The translations under genes were made by a program, and so were the position numbers. 64,000 nucleotides of DNA from Acidobacteriota bacterium. Its GTDB lineage: Bacteria > Acidobacteriota > Blastocatellia > Pyrinomonadales > Pyrinomonadaceae. Of this stretch, positions 1 through 7,284 are shown piece by piece (position 1 is the stretch's first letter; every line of letters begins with the position of its first letter). The stretch spans positions 1 to 64,000 of the forward strand of contig JAFAVK010000074.1 of the NCBI GenBank assembly GCA_019242475.1. The letters are read 5' to 3'. Below the pieces are notes generated by a model. It made no database searches, was not told the DNA's origin, and worked only from the letters and a program-made list of their open reading frames with translations.

Positions 1-262
1 CCGGCTCACCTTGCAGATCGAGCGGCAGCGGTGGCGCGCGACGCTGGCCGGCTGCCGGGTGACGGTCTACGAGCACTTGGACGGGACGCTCTCGCTCGGC
101 TACGGCGCCCACGAGGTCGGGCGCTATAACTCCGAGGGCGTACCGCCGAGGGCACCGGCGGCGAAAGCTGAGACGAAGAAGGCCGTGAAGAGACGCGCGG
201 CTTAAACTGCAAACCGGACATCTAATGTGCTACTAAATGCGGACATCTTCACGTGCTACGAA
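1..262. mobile_element. Right end of an ISNCY-type insertion sequence (partial)
   Basis: The window opens inside a transposase C-terminus. Just after its stop codon come two near-copies of a short motif: GGACATCT followed by GTGCTAC at about 213-231, and GGACATCTT followed by GTGCTAC at about 240-258. Tandem short repeats like these are what one expects at the terminus of this IS group. The left part of the element lies outside the window, so neither the terminal inverted repeat nor the target duplication can be confirmed, and the right boundary is approximate. Confidence 0.6.
2..205 (+). CDS. ISNCY-family transposase, C-terminal fragment
   Basis: The reading frame enters from the left edge and ends with TAA. 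The visible residues include RATLAGCRVTVYEHLDGT followed by a GYGAHEVGRY segment. I recognise this as the C-terminal end of ISNCY-type transposases, downstream of the DDE catalytic core, where an arginine-rich tail follows the HEVGRY motif. The catalytic residues themselves lie outside the window. The lysine- and alanine-rich tail is typical. A TTG at 11 could be mistaken for a start codon, but the frame is open from position 2, so this is a truncated view and not a short gene. Confidence 0.72.
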   Translation, partial: RLTLQIERQRWRATLAGCRVTVYEHLDGTLSLGYGAHEVGRYNSEGVPPRAPAAKAETKKAVKRRAA

Positions 263-320
263 CATGGCGAGGGCGAGTCCGTCCGGGCGGCCACGGGCGC
301 GTGCTTTTGTCGGCGGGGCG

Positions 321-803
321 TCAGCGCTCCGAGTCGTTGCGCAGGATTCTTTCGAGCGGCGTCTGGCCGCGGTCGTCGAACTGCTGGACGGGCGGGCGCG
401 CGGCGTCGAGCGCGGGGCGCGTCGGCGTCACGTTGAGGCCGAGCGGGGAGGCCGGGGCAACGCCCGGGTCGGCGGAGAGATTCAGAGTGTTTAAGCGACG
501 GCTTTGCTCCCGGCGCTTGAGGGCCGGGAGGAGGTGGAACCACTGGGCGTAGCCGAGCCCCATCGCCGCCGCCCAGAAGGCGAAGCGGCCGGTGACGCCG
601 AAGGCCGGCGAGTGGAAGACGAAGGCGACGGCCGTCCCCAAAGGGAACGAGAGCAGCGCCATCACGGCCTCAAGCAGGGAGCTGGGCGCCGCGTCGAAGA
701 AGAGCGTCCGGTGCTCGCCCGGCATGATCGAGTAGAGGACGAGCAGCGTGGTGCAGAGCAGCAGCCAGGGCTTCCGCAGGTTGGGTTGGAAAGGGTTCTG
801 CAT
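321..803 (-). CDS. Small integral membrane protein of unknown function
   Basis: The 160-residue protein begins MQNPFQPNLRKPW. The ATG at 803 is chosen because GGGAGGAAG sits directly upstream; a longer frame reaches 881 without a ribosome site. Two or three hydrophobic segments are visible: LLLCTTLLVLYS near residue 15, LLEAVMALLSFPLGTAVAFVF near 43, and FAFWAAAMGLGYAQWF near 75. They are followed by a basic, proline-rich soluble tail of about 60 residues ending RILRNDSER. I do not recognise a family. The topology suggests an inner-membrane protein with a cytoplasmic tail. It is divergent from the VIT/VWA gene that starts at 993. Confidence 0.6.
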   Translation of the reverse strand: MQNPFQPNLRKPWLLLCTTLLVLYSIMPGEHRTLFFDAAPSSLLEAVMALLSFPLGTAVAFVFHSPAFGVTGRFAFWAAAMGLGYAQWFHLLPALKRREQSRRLNTLNLSADPGVAPASPLGLNVTPTRPALDAARPPVQQFDDRGQTPLERILRNDSER

Positions 804-992
804 CACTTCCTCCCGTTCGAACGCACGGCTTAAAAGAGTTGACAGACTTCGCGGCGTGAATTTAGACACCGCGACTTTCAACCTTGTTCCCGCGCAAGAA
901 AGCCGGGGGGAGGCGTTCTACCGACGGAGCGGCCGTTCTGGAAACCTGAGAGCCGCCCGAATTCGCGGAGGATGTTTTTGAGGAGAAAAGGG

Positions 993-3278
993 ATGCGAAC
1001 CTTCAGAGACCTGTTGTGCCTCTTCTTCGGACTGCTGCTGGTGGCGCTCGTCACCGCCACCGCCGACGCGCAGGGCGTCATCGTCCCCGGCCCCTGCCGG
1101 CGCTGCCCCGTGCCGCCGCGGCCCGTCACGATGCCGCGCGCGCTGCCCGTCAAGTCCATCAAGATCGACTCGAAGATCGCCGCGCAGGTCGCCACCACGC
1201 ACGTCGAGCAGGTCTTCCGCAACGACACCGACGCCGTGCTCGAAGGCACATACTTCTTCCCCATCCCCGAGTCAGCCTCCATCGTCGAGTTCGCCATCTG
1301 GGACGGCGACAACCGCCTCGTCGGCGAGGTGCGCTCGCGCGAGGAGGCGCGCCGCATCTACGACGAGATCGTCCGCCATCAGCGCGACCCCGGTCTGCTC
1401 GAATACGCCGGCCGCGACCTCTTCCAGGCGAGCATCTTCCCCATCCCGCCCCACTCGGACAAGAAGCTCGAGCTGACCTACACGCAGGTTCTGAAGGCCG
1501 AGGGCGGCACCGTCAACTACCGCTACCCGCTCGGCACGGGGCGCAACGTCGCGCAGATCGAGGGCACCGTCTCGGGGCGCGTCGAGATCGAGGGGCGCGA
1601 GGCCGTCCGGAACATCTACTCGCCGAGCCACGAGATCGAGGTGGCGCGCAAGGGCGAGCGCAACGCGCGCGTCTCTTTCGAGTCCGGCCCGGGGCGCGAG
1701 CCGCAGGACTTCCAGCTCTTCTACACGCTCTCGGACGCCGACTTCGGCATGACGCTCCTCACGCACCGCGAGCCGGGCAAGCAGGGCTTCTTCCTTCTGA
1801 CCATCTCGCCGAAGGACGAGCTGTCCGAAGCCGAGTACGTGGCGAAGGACGTGGTCTTCGTCCTCGACACGTCGGGCTCGATGGCCGAGGCGGGGAAGAT
1901 GGAGAAGGCGCGGGCGGCGCTCCTCTTCGGCGTGCGGAGCCTGCGACCGGCCGACCGCTTCAACGTCATCAACTTCGCCGGCGAGGAGCATCTGATGACG
2001 ACCGGGCTCGTGCAGGCCGACGCGGCGGGGCGCGCGAAGGGCGAGGAGTTCATCGCGCAGCTCAGGCCGGTCGGCGGCACGAACATCAACGGCGCGCTGC
2101 TCGCGGCCATGCAGCAGTTCGACCGCTCGGAGCGCCCGCGCCTGCTCGTCTTCCTCACCGACGGCCTGCCCACCGTCGGCGAGACGAAGGTCGAGCGCAT
2201 CCTCGACAACGCGCGCGCGGCGCGCGTCCCCGGCGTGCGCCTGTTCACCTTCGGCGTCGGCTACGACGTGAACACGGCCCTGCTCGACAAGCTCGCGGCC
2301 GACAACGGCGGCGCGGCCGAGTACGTCGAGCCGAAGGAAGACCTCGAAGTCAAAGTCTCGAACTTCTTCACGAAGATCAATCACCCGGTGCTGACGAACC
2401 TCGCGCTCGACATGGGCGGGGTCGAGTCCGACCTCGTCTACCCGCGCGAGATGCCCGACATCTTCCGCGGCACGCAGCTCACGCTCATCGGCCGCTACCG
2501 CAACCAGCGCGACCTCGACAACGTCGTGCTCCGCCTGACGGGGCGCGCGGGCGAGGCCACGCGTTCGTTCACCTACAACAACGTGAGCTTCCCGCTCGAC
2601 ACCGAGCGCAACGAGTTCCTGCCGCGGCTCTGGGCGACGCGCCGCGTCGGCTGGCTGATGGAGCAGATCCGCACGAACGGCGAGCAGAAGGAGCTGACCG
2701 ACGAGATCGTAGACCTCGGCACGCGCTACGGCATCGTCACCCCCTACACCTCCTACCTCGCCGTCGAAGGCGCCGAGTCAAGCCGCCTGGGCCTCGACCG
2801 GAAGGACGTTGACGCGGACGATGTCGCGCGCCCCACGCCCGGCCTCTCGGGCGTCCGCCGCGAGCGCTCCGAGCGCCGCCCCGCGACCGGCGGGGGCGTC
2901 GGTTCGGCGCCCATGACCGTCTACAACGCGCCGCCGCCGATGCCGAAGGAGGCCGCGAAGGCGACGACCGGCGAGCTGGCCGTCCGCCAGAGCAAGCGCG
3001 ACCGCGCGCAGCAGGAGGCGGTGCGCGAAGAGGAGGGCGCGGCCACCTCGTCCGTGCGCAAGGTCGGCGACAAGACCTTCTACCTGCGCGACGACGTGTG
3101 GACGGACTCCGAGTTCAAGGCCGAGGCGAAGCTGCCCGAGACGGCGGTCGAGTTCGGCGGCGAAGAGTATTTCGCGCTCGTCAAGCGCGACCCGCAGCTC
3201 GCACGCTTCTTCTCGCTCGGCGAGCGCGTCGTGGTCGTCTACAACGGCCGCGTCTACCGTGTGACGGCCAAGCCGTAG
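993..3278 (+). CDS. Secreted VIT plus von Willebrand factor A domain protein
   Basis: The protein has 761 residues. The ATG at 993 follows AGGAG; an in-frame ATG at 972 lacks a good site. An N-terminal hydrophobic segment (LLCLFFGLLLVALVTATADA) is a likely signal peptide. Next comes a VIT domain (residues about 40-165), with the typical THVEQVF, YFFPIPESASIVEFAIWDG and EYAGRDLFQASIFPIPP segments. A VWA domain (about 285-470) carries the MIDAS motif DTSGSM, a threonine in GGTN, and the TDGLPT aspartate. This is the inter-alpha-trypsin-inhibitor heavy chain-like architecture. In bacteria it is usually an extracytoplasmic, metal-dependent adhesion or scaffold protein. The C-terminal 150 residues are low-complexity and then form a small basic module. 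The ligand cannot be predicted. Confidence 0.88.
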   Translation: MRTFRDLLCLFFGLLLVALVTATADAQGVIVPGPCRRCPVPPRPVTMPRALPVKSIKIDSKIAAQVATTHVEQVFRNDTDAVLEGTYFFPIPESASIVEFAIWDGDNRLVGEVRSREEARRIYDEIVRHQRDPGLLEYAGRDLFQASIFPIPPHSDKKLELTYTQVLKAEGGTVNYRYPLGTGRNVAQIEGTVSGRVEIEGREAVRNIYSPSHEIEVARKGERNARVSFESGPGREPQDFQLFYTLSDADFGMTLLTHREPGKQGFFLLTISPKDELSEAEYVAKDVVFVLDTSGSMAEAGKMEKARAALLFGVRSLRPADRFNVINFAGEEHLMTTGLVQADAAGRAKGEEFIAQLRPVGGTNINGALLAAMQQFDRSERPRLLVFLTDGLPTVGETKVERILDNARAARVPGVRLFTFGVGYDVNTALLDKLAADNGGAAEYVEPKEDLEVKVSNFFTKINHPVLTNLALDMGGVESDLVYPREMPDIFRGTQLTLIGRYRNQRDLDNVVLRLTGRAGEATRSFTYNNVSFPLDTERNEFLPRLWATRRVGWLMEQIRTNGEQKELTDEIVDLGTRYGIVTPYTSYLAVEGAESSRLGLDRKDVDADDVARPTPGLSGVRRERSERRPATGGGVGSAPMTVYNAPPPMPKEAAKATTGELAVRQSKRDRAQQEAVREEEGAATSSVRKVGDKTFYLRDDVWTDSEFKAEAKLPETAVEFGGEEYFALVKRDPQLARFFSLGERVVVVYNGRVYRVTAKP

Positions 3279-3289
3279 GCCGGTTTGAG

Positions 3290-3380
3290 GCGGAAGCCCG
3301 ACCGTCGGGGAGGGCGTGTGTCTTACTCAGCTCGCGCTGTTGTGAAAGACATACGCCCTCCCCGACGGTCGGGCTTCCGC
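3290..3380. terminator. Very long hairpin downstream of the VIT/VWA gene
   Basis: The arms at 3290-3324 and 3346-3380 are reverse complements over 35 bp with one or two mismatches (GCGGAAGCCCGACC at one end, GGTCGGGCTTCCGC at the other). The loop is about 21 nt. It lies 12 bp after the VIT/VWA stop and before the next gene, so it probably ends or protects that transcript. No T-run follows, so it is either a non-canonical terminator or a mobile REP-like hairpin. The core GACCGTCGGGGA also occurs near 9270. Confidence 0.6.
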
Positions 3381-3475
3381 CTTGTGTCCCGGCTGTTCAT
3401 TAATGTACAAAGGGGAGGCGTCGAGGGGGAAAGTCAGTCTTATCGAACTCCTTTGAGGAGAGAGTCGAGTCGGTG

Positions 3476-4462
3476 ATGAGTTTAAAAAGTCTGAGTCGTT
3501 GGGCCGCGCTCGCGTCGTGCGCGGCCGTTCTTTTGGCGGCGGGCGCGGCGCGGGCGCAGGAGGCGCAGGGCTGGTCGGGCGGGCGGCAGGGGCTGCCGGG
3601 GAAGGACTTGAACGCCGTCTACTTCCTGGACTCGAAGCGCGGCTGGGTGGCGGGCGACGGCGGCGTCGTCCTGCGCACGCGCGACGGCGGGCGCACGTGG
3701 GCGCGCCAGACGGTCGAGACCAGGGAAGCCATCAACGACGTCTACTTCCGCAACGACGAGGACGGCTACCTGCTCGCCGCCTCGCAAATCTTCACCACCG
3801 AGGACGGCGGCGAGACCTGGACGCCGTCGGCGCGCTTCTACGCGCAGACCTTCGGCGCCGACCCCGAGCTGTACAGCGTGCGGTTCACGAGCAAGAAGCG
3901 CGGCTGGATCGTCGGGAGCTTGAGCCGCGGCGAGAGCGTCATCGACAGCCTCGTGCTCTCGACCGACAACGGCGGCGCCTCCTGGCAGCGCCAGCGCCTG
4001 CCCGTCAAAGACGAGCTGATCCATCTCGACTTCGACGGCGACAAGCGGGGCTGGATCGTCGGCAGCGGCGGCCGCGTGCTCCACACGCGCGACGGCGGCG
4101 AGACGTGGGAGGTGCAGGAGTCGGGCACGGCGGCCGCGCTCTACCACGTGGACTTCGAGGGCGACGAGCGCGGCTGGGCGGTCGGCGCGCGCGGCACTAT
4201 CCTGCGCACCGAAGACGGCGGCCACACCTGGCGCGCGGTGCCGCCGCGAGTGCCCACGACGCTTTTGAGCGTGAAGTTCGTCAACAAGGATGAGGGCTGG
4301 GCGGTCGGCCGCAACGGCGTCATCCTCCGCACCGACGACGGCGGCCTGACCTGGAAGCAGCAGGAGAGCAACACGCGCCAGCACCTCTACGCCCTCTTCT
4401 TCGACAAGAAGGCCGGCTGGGCCGTCGGCGGCGACGGCCTCGTGCTGCGCTACGAACGATGA
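3476..4462 (+). CDS. Secreted YCF48/BNR-repeat beta-propeller protein
   Basis: The 328-residue protein has a signal peptide (LASCAAVLLAAGAARAQ). It then repeats a roughly 45-residue module about six times, each with a GWVAGDGG-like or GWAVG strand and a T-x-DGG-x-TW motif (RTRDGGRTW, TTEDGGETW, STDNGGASW, HTRDGGETW, RTEDGGHTW, RTDDGGLTW). This is the YCF48/HCF136-like BNR beta-propeller. The founding members assist photosystem II assembly; in non-phototrophs these are extracytoplasmic proteins of unknown binding partner. A GTG at 3473 directly precedes the ATG; the purine-rich GAGGAGAG at 3455-3462 is slightly distant. The gene converges on the next one through a repeat hairpin. Confidence 0.85.
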   Translation: MSLKSLSRWAALASCAAVLLAAGAARAQEAQGWSGGRQGLPGKDLNAVYFLDSKRGWVAGDGGVVLRTRDGGRTWARQTVETREAINDVYFRNDEDGYLLAASQIFTTEDGGETWTPSARFYAQTFGADPELYSVRFTSKKRGWIVGSLSRGESVIDSLVLSTDNGGASWQRQRLPVKDELIHLDFDGDKRGWIVGSGGRVLHTRDGGETWEVQESGTAAALYHVDFEGDERGWAVGARGTILRTEDGGHTWRAVPPRVPTTLLSVKFVNKDEGWAVGRNGVILRTDDGGLTWKQQESNTRQHLYALFFDKKAGWAVGGDGLVLRYER

Positions 4463-4525
4463 TGAGAAAGATGAACGATGAAATGCAAGACAGAAGTCTT
4501 TAGTTCATCGTTCTCATCATCGTTC
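4454..4525. repeat. Heptad-repeat hairpin between convergent genes
   Basis: The left arm (from 4454, GAACGATGATGAGAA, then ATGAACGATGAA) and the right arm (4504-4525, TTCATCGTTCTC then ATCATCGTTC) are complementary and built from related 7-bp units. The structure overlaps both stop codons of the convergent genes at 4462 and 4517, so it probably acts as a two-way transcript end. It is one of six such structures in the window. Confidence 0.65.
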
Positions 4526-5698
4526 TGCCTGCTCCCACAACTCGCGCAGCAGCCTCCAACTCTCCTGCCTCATCTTCCAAGCCTTTGTGATGTCCGCCTC
4601 TCGCCCGTAACTCTGGGCGGGGAGGAGGTCACGGCGCACGTCGCGGAGGCGGAGCTGCGTGATGTCGGGCGTGCGGCTGAGCACGGAGTGGATGCCGGGG
4701 CGGAAGTGGCAGGCGACGCAGGAGCCGCGGACGGGGCTGAGGTGATTTTCGATTCGGTCGCGTCCGCCCTGAGACTCGAAGGGGTCGATGCCGTGTGATT
4801 GGAAGAGGGGGAACTCCTGCTCGTCACGGGCGACCGCGCGCAGGCCGCCCGACTCGCCCGCGAAGAGGCGCGCGCGGCTCAGCCTGAACTCGTAGAGCGA
4901 GAGGGAGGCGCGGGCCGCGGCCCCGACGCTGTCGAAGGCCGCGGGGATTTCCGCGGGGAGCGCGCGGTGGATTCTGAGCTGCACGCTCTCGACGATGCCG
5001 GTCGGCACGGGCTCGCCGCGTTCGACGCCGAGCAGTACCCAGGGGCCGTTCGTCTGAAAAAGGTCTGGCGGGAGGAAGGGCTTGTCGGGCGCGCGCGGGT
5101 CGAAGTCGGGCGCGAACGCGCCGGAGGCGGCGGCCGCGCGGTATGTGTCCGGCAGCGAATCTATCTGCGCGGGCGAGAGCGCGAGGCGGCGGATGACTGC
5201 GGCCAGCCTGCGTCGGAGTTCTTGCAGCTCGGGCGTCGGGCGCTCTGACCTCTGCGCCGTCCAGTCGAAGACGGCCCACAGGTCGCGCTGCAACATCGCG
5301 CGCTTGAGCGGGTCTGCGACGAGCCGCTCGGCGCGCGTGTCGAGGAACTCGTCCAGGCACGCGGACGCCTGCGCGTAGGACTCGCCGCCGAGCAGGTGTT
5401 CACTCGTGCCCGACCATAAGAGCGGGTCAACCTCATCCCGCCCGAACTCCCGCCCGTCGCGCGCCGCGCGCAGGTAGAGGCTTCGATACAGACGGTTCCA
5501 CAAGTGCCCCGCGTCGTCGTCGTACACGCGCCACGCTTCAGAGCCCTGCGCGCAGCGCGAGCCTTTTTGCACCGCGCCGAAGTCTCCTTCGGCCGCGGCA
5601 CCGCGAAACAGGTGAAGGCAGACGAGCAAGAGGCAGGCGAGCGGGACGAGCGGCCCGACGACTTTCAAGCACCCTCGACTGAGTTTGTCCCGGCGCAT
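4517..5698 (-). CDS. Secreted protein with a single CxxCH haem-binding motif
   Basis: The protein has 393 residues. An N-terminal segment (VVGPLVPLACLLLVCLHLFRGAAAEG) is a probable signal peptide or membrane anchor. Most of the chain is helical and charged, with no family that I recognise. Near residue 330 the motif CVACH appears, within a GSCVACHFRPGIHSV context. CxxCH is the covalent haem c attachment motif, so an exported cytochrome-c-like protein with a C-terminal haem is a reasonable inference. The single motif and the lack of an obvious cytochrome fold make this tentative. The ATG follows ACGAGG immediately; a slightly later start is possible. Confidence 0.6.
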   Translation of the reverse strand: MRRDKLSRGCLKVVGPLVPLACLLLVCLHLFRGAAAEGDFGAVQKGSRCAQGSEAWRVYDDDAGHLWNRLYRSLYLRAARDGREFGRDEVDPLLWSGTSEHLLGGESYAQASACLDEFLDTRAERLVADPLKRAMLQRDLWAVFDWTAQRSERPTPELQELRRRLAAVIRRLALSPAQIDSLPDTYRAAAASGAFAPDFDPRAPDKPFLPPDLFQTNGPWVLLGVERGEPVPTGIVESVQLRIHRALPAEIPAAFDSVGAAARASLSLYEFRLSRARLFAGESGGLRAVARDEQEFPLFQSHGIDPFESQGGRDRIENHLSPVRGSCVACHFRPGIHSVLSRTPDITQLRLRDVRRDLLPAQSYGREADITKAWKMRQESWRLLRELWEQAER

Positions 5699-5766
5699 CC
5701 TCGTTTATTAGACGGCGAGCCGCGCCGCATTCATCCGAGAAAGTTTTGAGCAACGCGGGGGCGCGG

Positions 5767-5897
5767 GGTGGGCATCCGAATGAGTAGCATAGCAATTACC
5801 CACAAAGGCCGCGGGGGGAACGCGGCCGGAGGTAATTTGGACGGTTCTCCTGTGGTTTTACGCCCGGCGTCGGACGAAACGCCGGGCGTTTTTTTAT
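5767..5897 (+). ncRNA. Candidate structured RNA ending in an intrinsic terminator
   Basis: No gene is apparent on the plus strand here, yet a strong intrinsic terminator is present: ACGCCCGGCG, a 10-nt loop, CGCCGGGCGT, then a T-run (5860-5895). Upstream, CCACA (5800-5804) and TGTGG (5851-5855) enclose two hairpins, GGCCGCG/CGCGGCC (5807-5827) and GGAG/CTCC (5828-5850), giving a three-way junction. CCCAC at 5799-5803 could alternatively pair with GTGGG at 5768-5772, so two exclusive folds are possible. I cannot match it to a known riboswitch or sRNA, and no clear promoter is visible. The terminator reaches to within 10 bp of the convergent DinB-like gene's stop. Confidence 0.35.
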
Positions 5898-5904
5898 CCA
5901 ATTT

Positions 5905-6420
5905 CTATTTGAGCCGGCGCAGCTCCGAGACGGCGGCGAGGTGGTGGTCGTCGTGCTCGGCGGTGAAGTAGGCCATGTCGATGACGCGCATCTGCTTGCG
6001 CAGGCGCGGGTGGAGCGCGGAGGCCGCGGCCTCCTCCTCGGACAGCGCTTCGAGCCGCCGGACGAAACCGAGGCGCGCGGCGCGGAAGGCGGCCAGAATC
6101 TCTTCGAGGCGCGCGTCGTTGTGGCCGGCCTCCTCGGTCTTGCGGTTCTTCATGTCGGCCGCGCGCAGCACTTCGAGACCCCGCGCGTAGTCTTCGAGAC
6201 GCCCCTCGTGCAATTCGTCCAGGTCGGAGAGGTGGCCCGCCTGCTCCTGCACCGACCAGAGCCCGCCGGGCTTCGCCGTCAGCTCCCCGCGCGTGAGGCC
6301 GCGCGTCAACTCTTCGAGCCGCGCGGGCGTGCCCCGCAGCCGCTCGACGACGCACGGGAAGACCCCGACCGGCAGGTTGAACTCGAACTCCCTCTCGACC
6401 CAGCGCATCCTCTTAAACAC
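5905..6420 (-). CDS. DinB/YfiT-like four-helix metal-binding protein
   Basis: The 171-residue protein fits the DinB/DUF664 superfamily. It has a helix with LWSVQEQAGHLSDLDELHEGRL, where the GH-L-x-D-x-D segment carries the first metal histidine, and a C-terminal helix with HDDHHLAAVSELRR carrying the other two. Such proteins are four-helix bundles that bind a divalent metal; some are thiol-dependent S-transferases. Bacillithiol-dependent members exist, and a bacillithiol-type gene (bshA) lies 6 kb away, which makes a thiol-transferase role attractive but unproven. The GTG at 6420 is preferred because GAGGAGG lies 6-7 nt upstream; an ATG at 6435 falls within that ribosome site. Confidence 0.72.
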   Translation of the reverse strand: MFKRMRWVEREFEFNLPVGVFPCVVERLRGTPARLEELTRGLTRGELTAKPGGLWSVQEQAGHLSDLDELHEGRLEDYARGLEVLRAADMKNRKTEEAGHNDARLEEILAAFRAARLGFVRRLEALSEEEAAASALHPRLRKQMRVIDMAYFTAEHDDHHLAAVSELRRLK

Positions 6421-6440
6421 GGCGCACCTCCTCATAAAGA

Positions 6441-6543
6441 AGTAGGCAGTAGGCAGTTAAAGCAAAAACTCCGGCGGCATGTGAGAATAAACGAGCCACA
6501 CGCCGCCGGAGTTCAACTGCCAACTGCCAACTGCCTACTGCCC
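6441..6543. repeat. Heptad-repeat inverted repeat with inner GC hairpin
   Basis: The left copy (AGTAGGCAGTAGGCAGTTAA, 6441-6460) faces the right copy (6514-6543, three CAACTGC units and one CTACTGC unit). Inside, AACTCCGGCGGC and GCCGCCGGAGTT form a second perfect stem. It lies directly after the stop of the minus-strand gene at 6544 and before the DinB-like gene, so it probably ends the former transcript. Confidence 0.65.
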
Positions 6544-7083
6544 TTAGCCGATCTTCTTGATGCTCTTGACCAGCTCCGTGTACTCGCCCGAGTGCTTTTG
6601 CAGCCCTTCGGCCGTGCCGAAGGAGAGGATGATGACGGGCTTCTTCGCCGCGAGCAGGTCGGCGCTGAAGATGATGTCCTGCCCCTCGATCTGGCCGGAG
6701 CCCTTGACGGACTCGTAGGACATGCCGTTGTGCGTGCCCTCCTTGGGCTCGCCGTCGAACTTCAGGTTCTTGACCTGCTTGCCGAGTTCCTCGCCCAGCG
6801 CCTTGGCCGCGTCCTCGAAGTCGTCCTCCTTCGTGACCCACAGGACGATGCTGATGCCGCCCTCCTCCGGCGAGACGGTGATCTGCTCGCCGTCGGGCTC
6901 GGCCTTCCAGCCGGCAGGCACGGTGAAGGTGATCCCGCCGGCCTCGTGCGTGAAGGTCTTGGGCTCGGACTGTTCGGCGGCGCCGGCTTTCTGGGCGGCG
7001 CGGGCGTTGCTTGCGGCGGGGACGACGGCGGCGGCCAGCGAGAAGGACAGGGCTGCGCCGAGTAAGAGTTTCCTTGTGTTCAA
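6544..7083 (-). CDS. Secreted small alpha/beta protein, DcrB/PsbP-like fold suspected
   Basis: The protein has 179 residues and starts with TTG at 7083, supported by GGAGG nine bases upstream. A clear signal peptide (KLLLGAALSFSLAAAVVPAASNARA) ends near residue 29. The mature part contains GGITFTVPAGWKAEPDG, a motif typical of DcrB/DUF1795 and PsbP-like proteins, in which an edge strand with a VP-x-GW turn opens the fold. It ends with a lysine-rich helix. The role is probably periplasmic and non-enzymatic; I cannot give a specific function. Confidence 0.62.
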   Translation of the reverse strand: MNTRKLLLGAALSFSLAAAVVPAASNARAAQKAGAAEQSEPKTFTHEAGGITFTVPAGWKAEPDGEQITVSPEEGGISIVLWVTKEDDFEDAAKALGEELGKQVKNLKFDGEPKEGTHNGMSYESVKGSGQIEGQDIIFSADLLAAKKPVIILSFGTAEGLQKHSGEYTELVKSIKKIG

Positions 7084-7141
7084 AGTCTAAATCCTCCGGG
7101 GTGCTGTGTAGGTGAAATGTTCGGGTCGGGTCAGAGAAAGA

Positions 7142-7257
7142 GGAGCCGCGGACTTCTGCGGCTCCCCGCGAGGGGTTAATGCTTCAAAGTGTCGCCTGCG
7201 CGGCGTGCCCCTGCGGGGGCCGGCGCGCTCTTAAATCAGATTAAAGCAGCGCGCCGG
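7142..7257. terminator. Cluster of GC-rich hairpins between two minus-strand genes
   Basis: Three hairpins fill the 200-bp gap: GGAGCCGC facing GCGGCTCC (about 7141-7164), GCGCGGCGTGCCCC facing GGGGCCGGCGCGC (about 7199-7230), and GGCGCGC facing GCGCGCC (about 7224-7257) around an AT-rich loop. They lie downstream of the 655-residue secreted protein, read on the minus strand, and probably terminate it. The runs of T are weak, so exact function is uncertain. Confidence 0.4.
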
Positions 7258-7284
7258 AAAAGGCTAGCGGCCGGGCCTTCCCCC

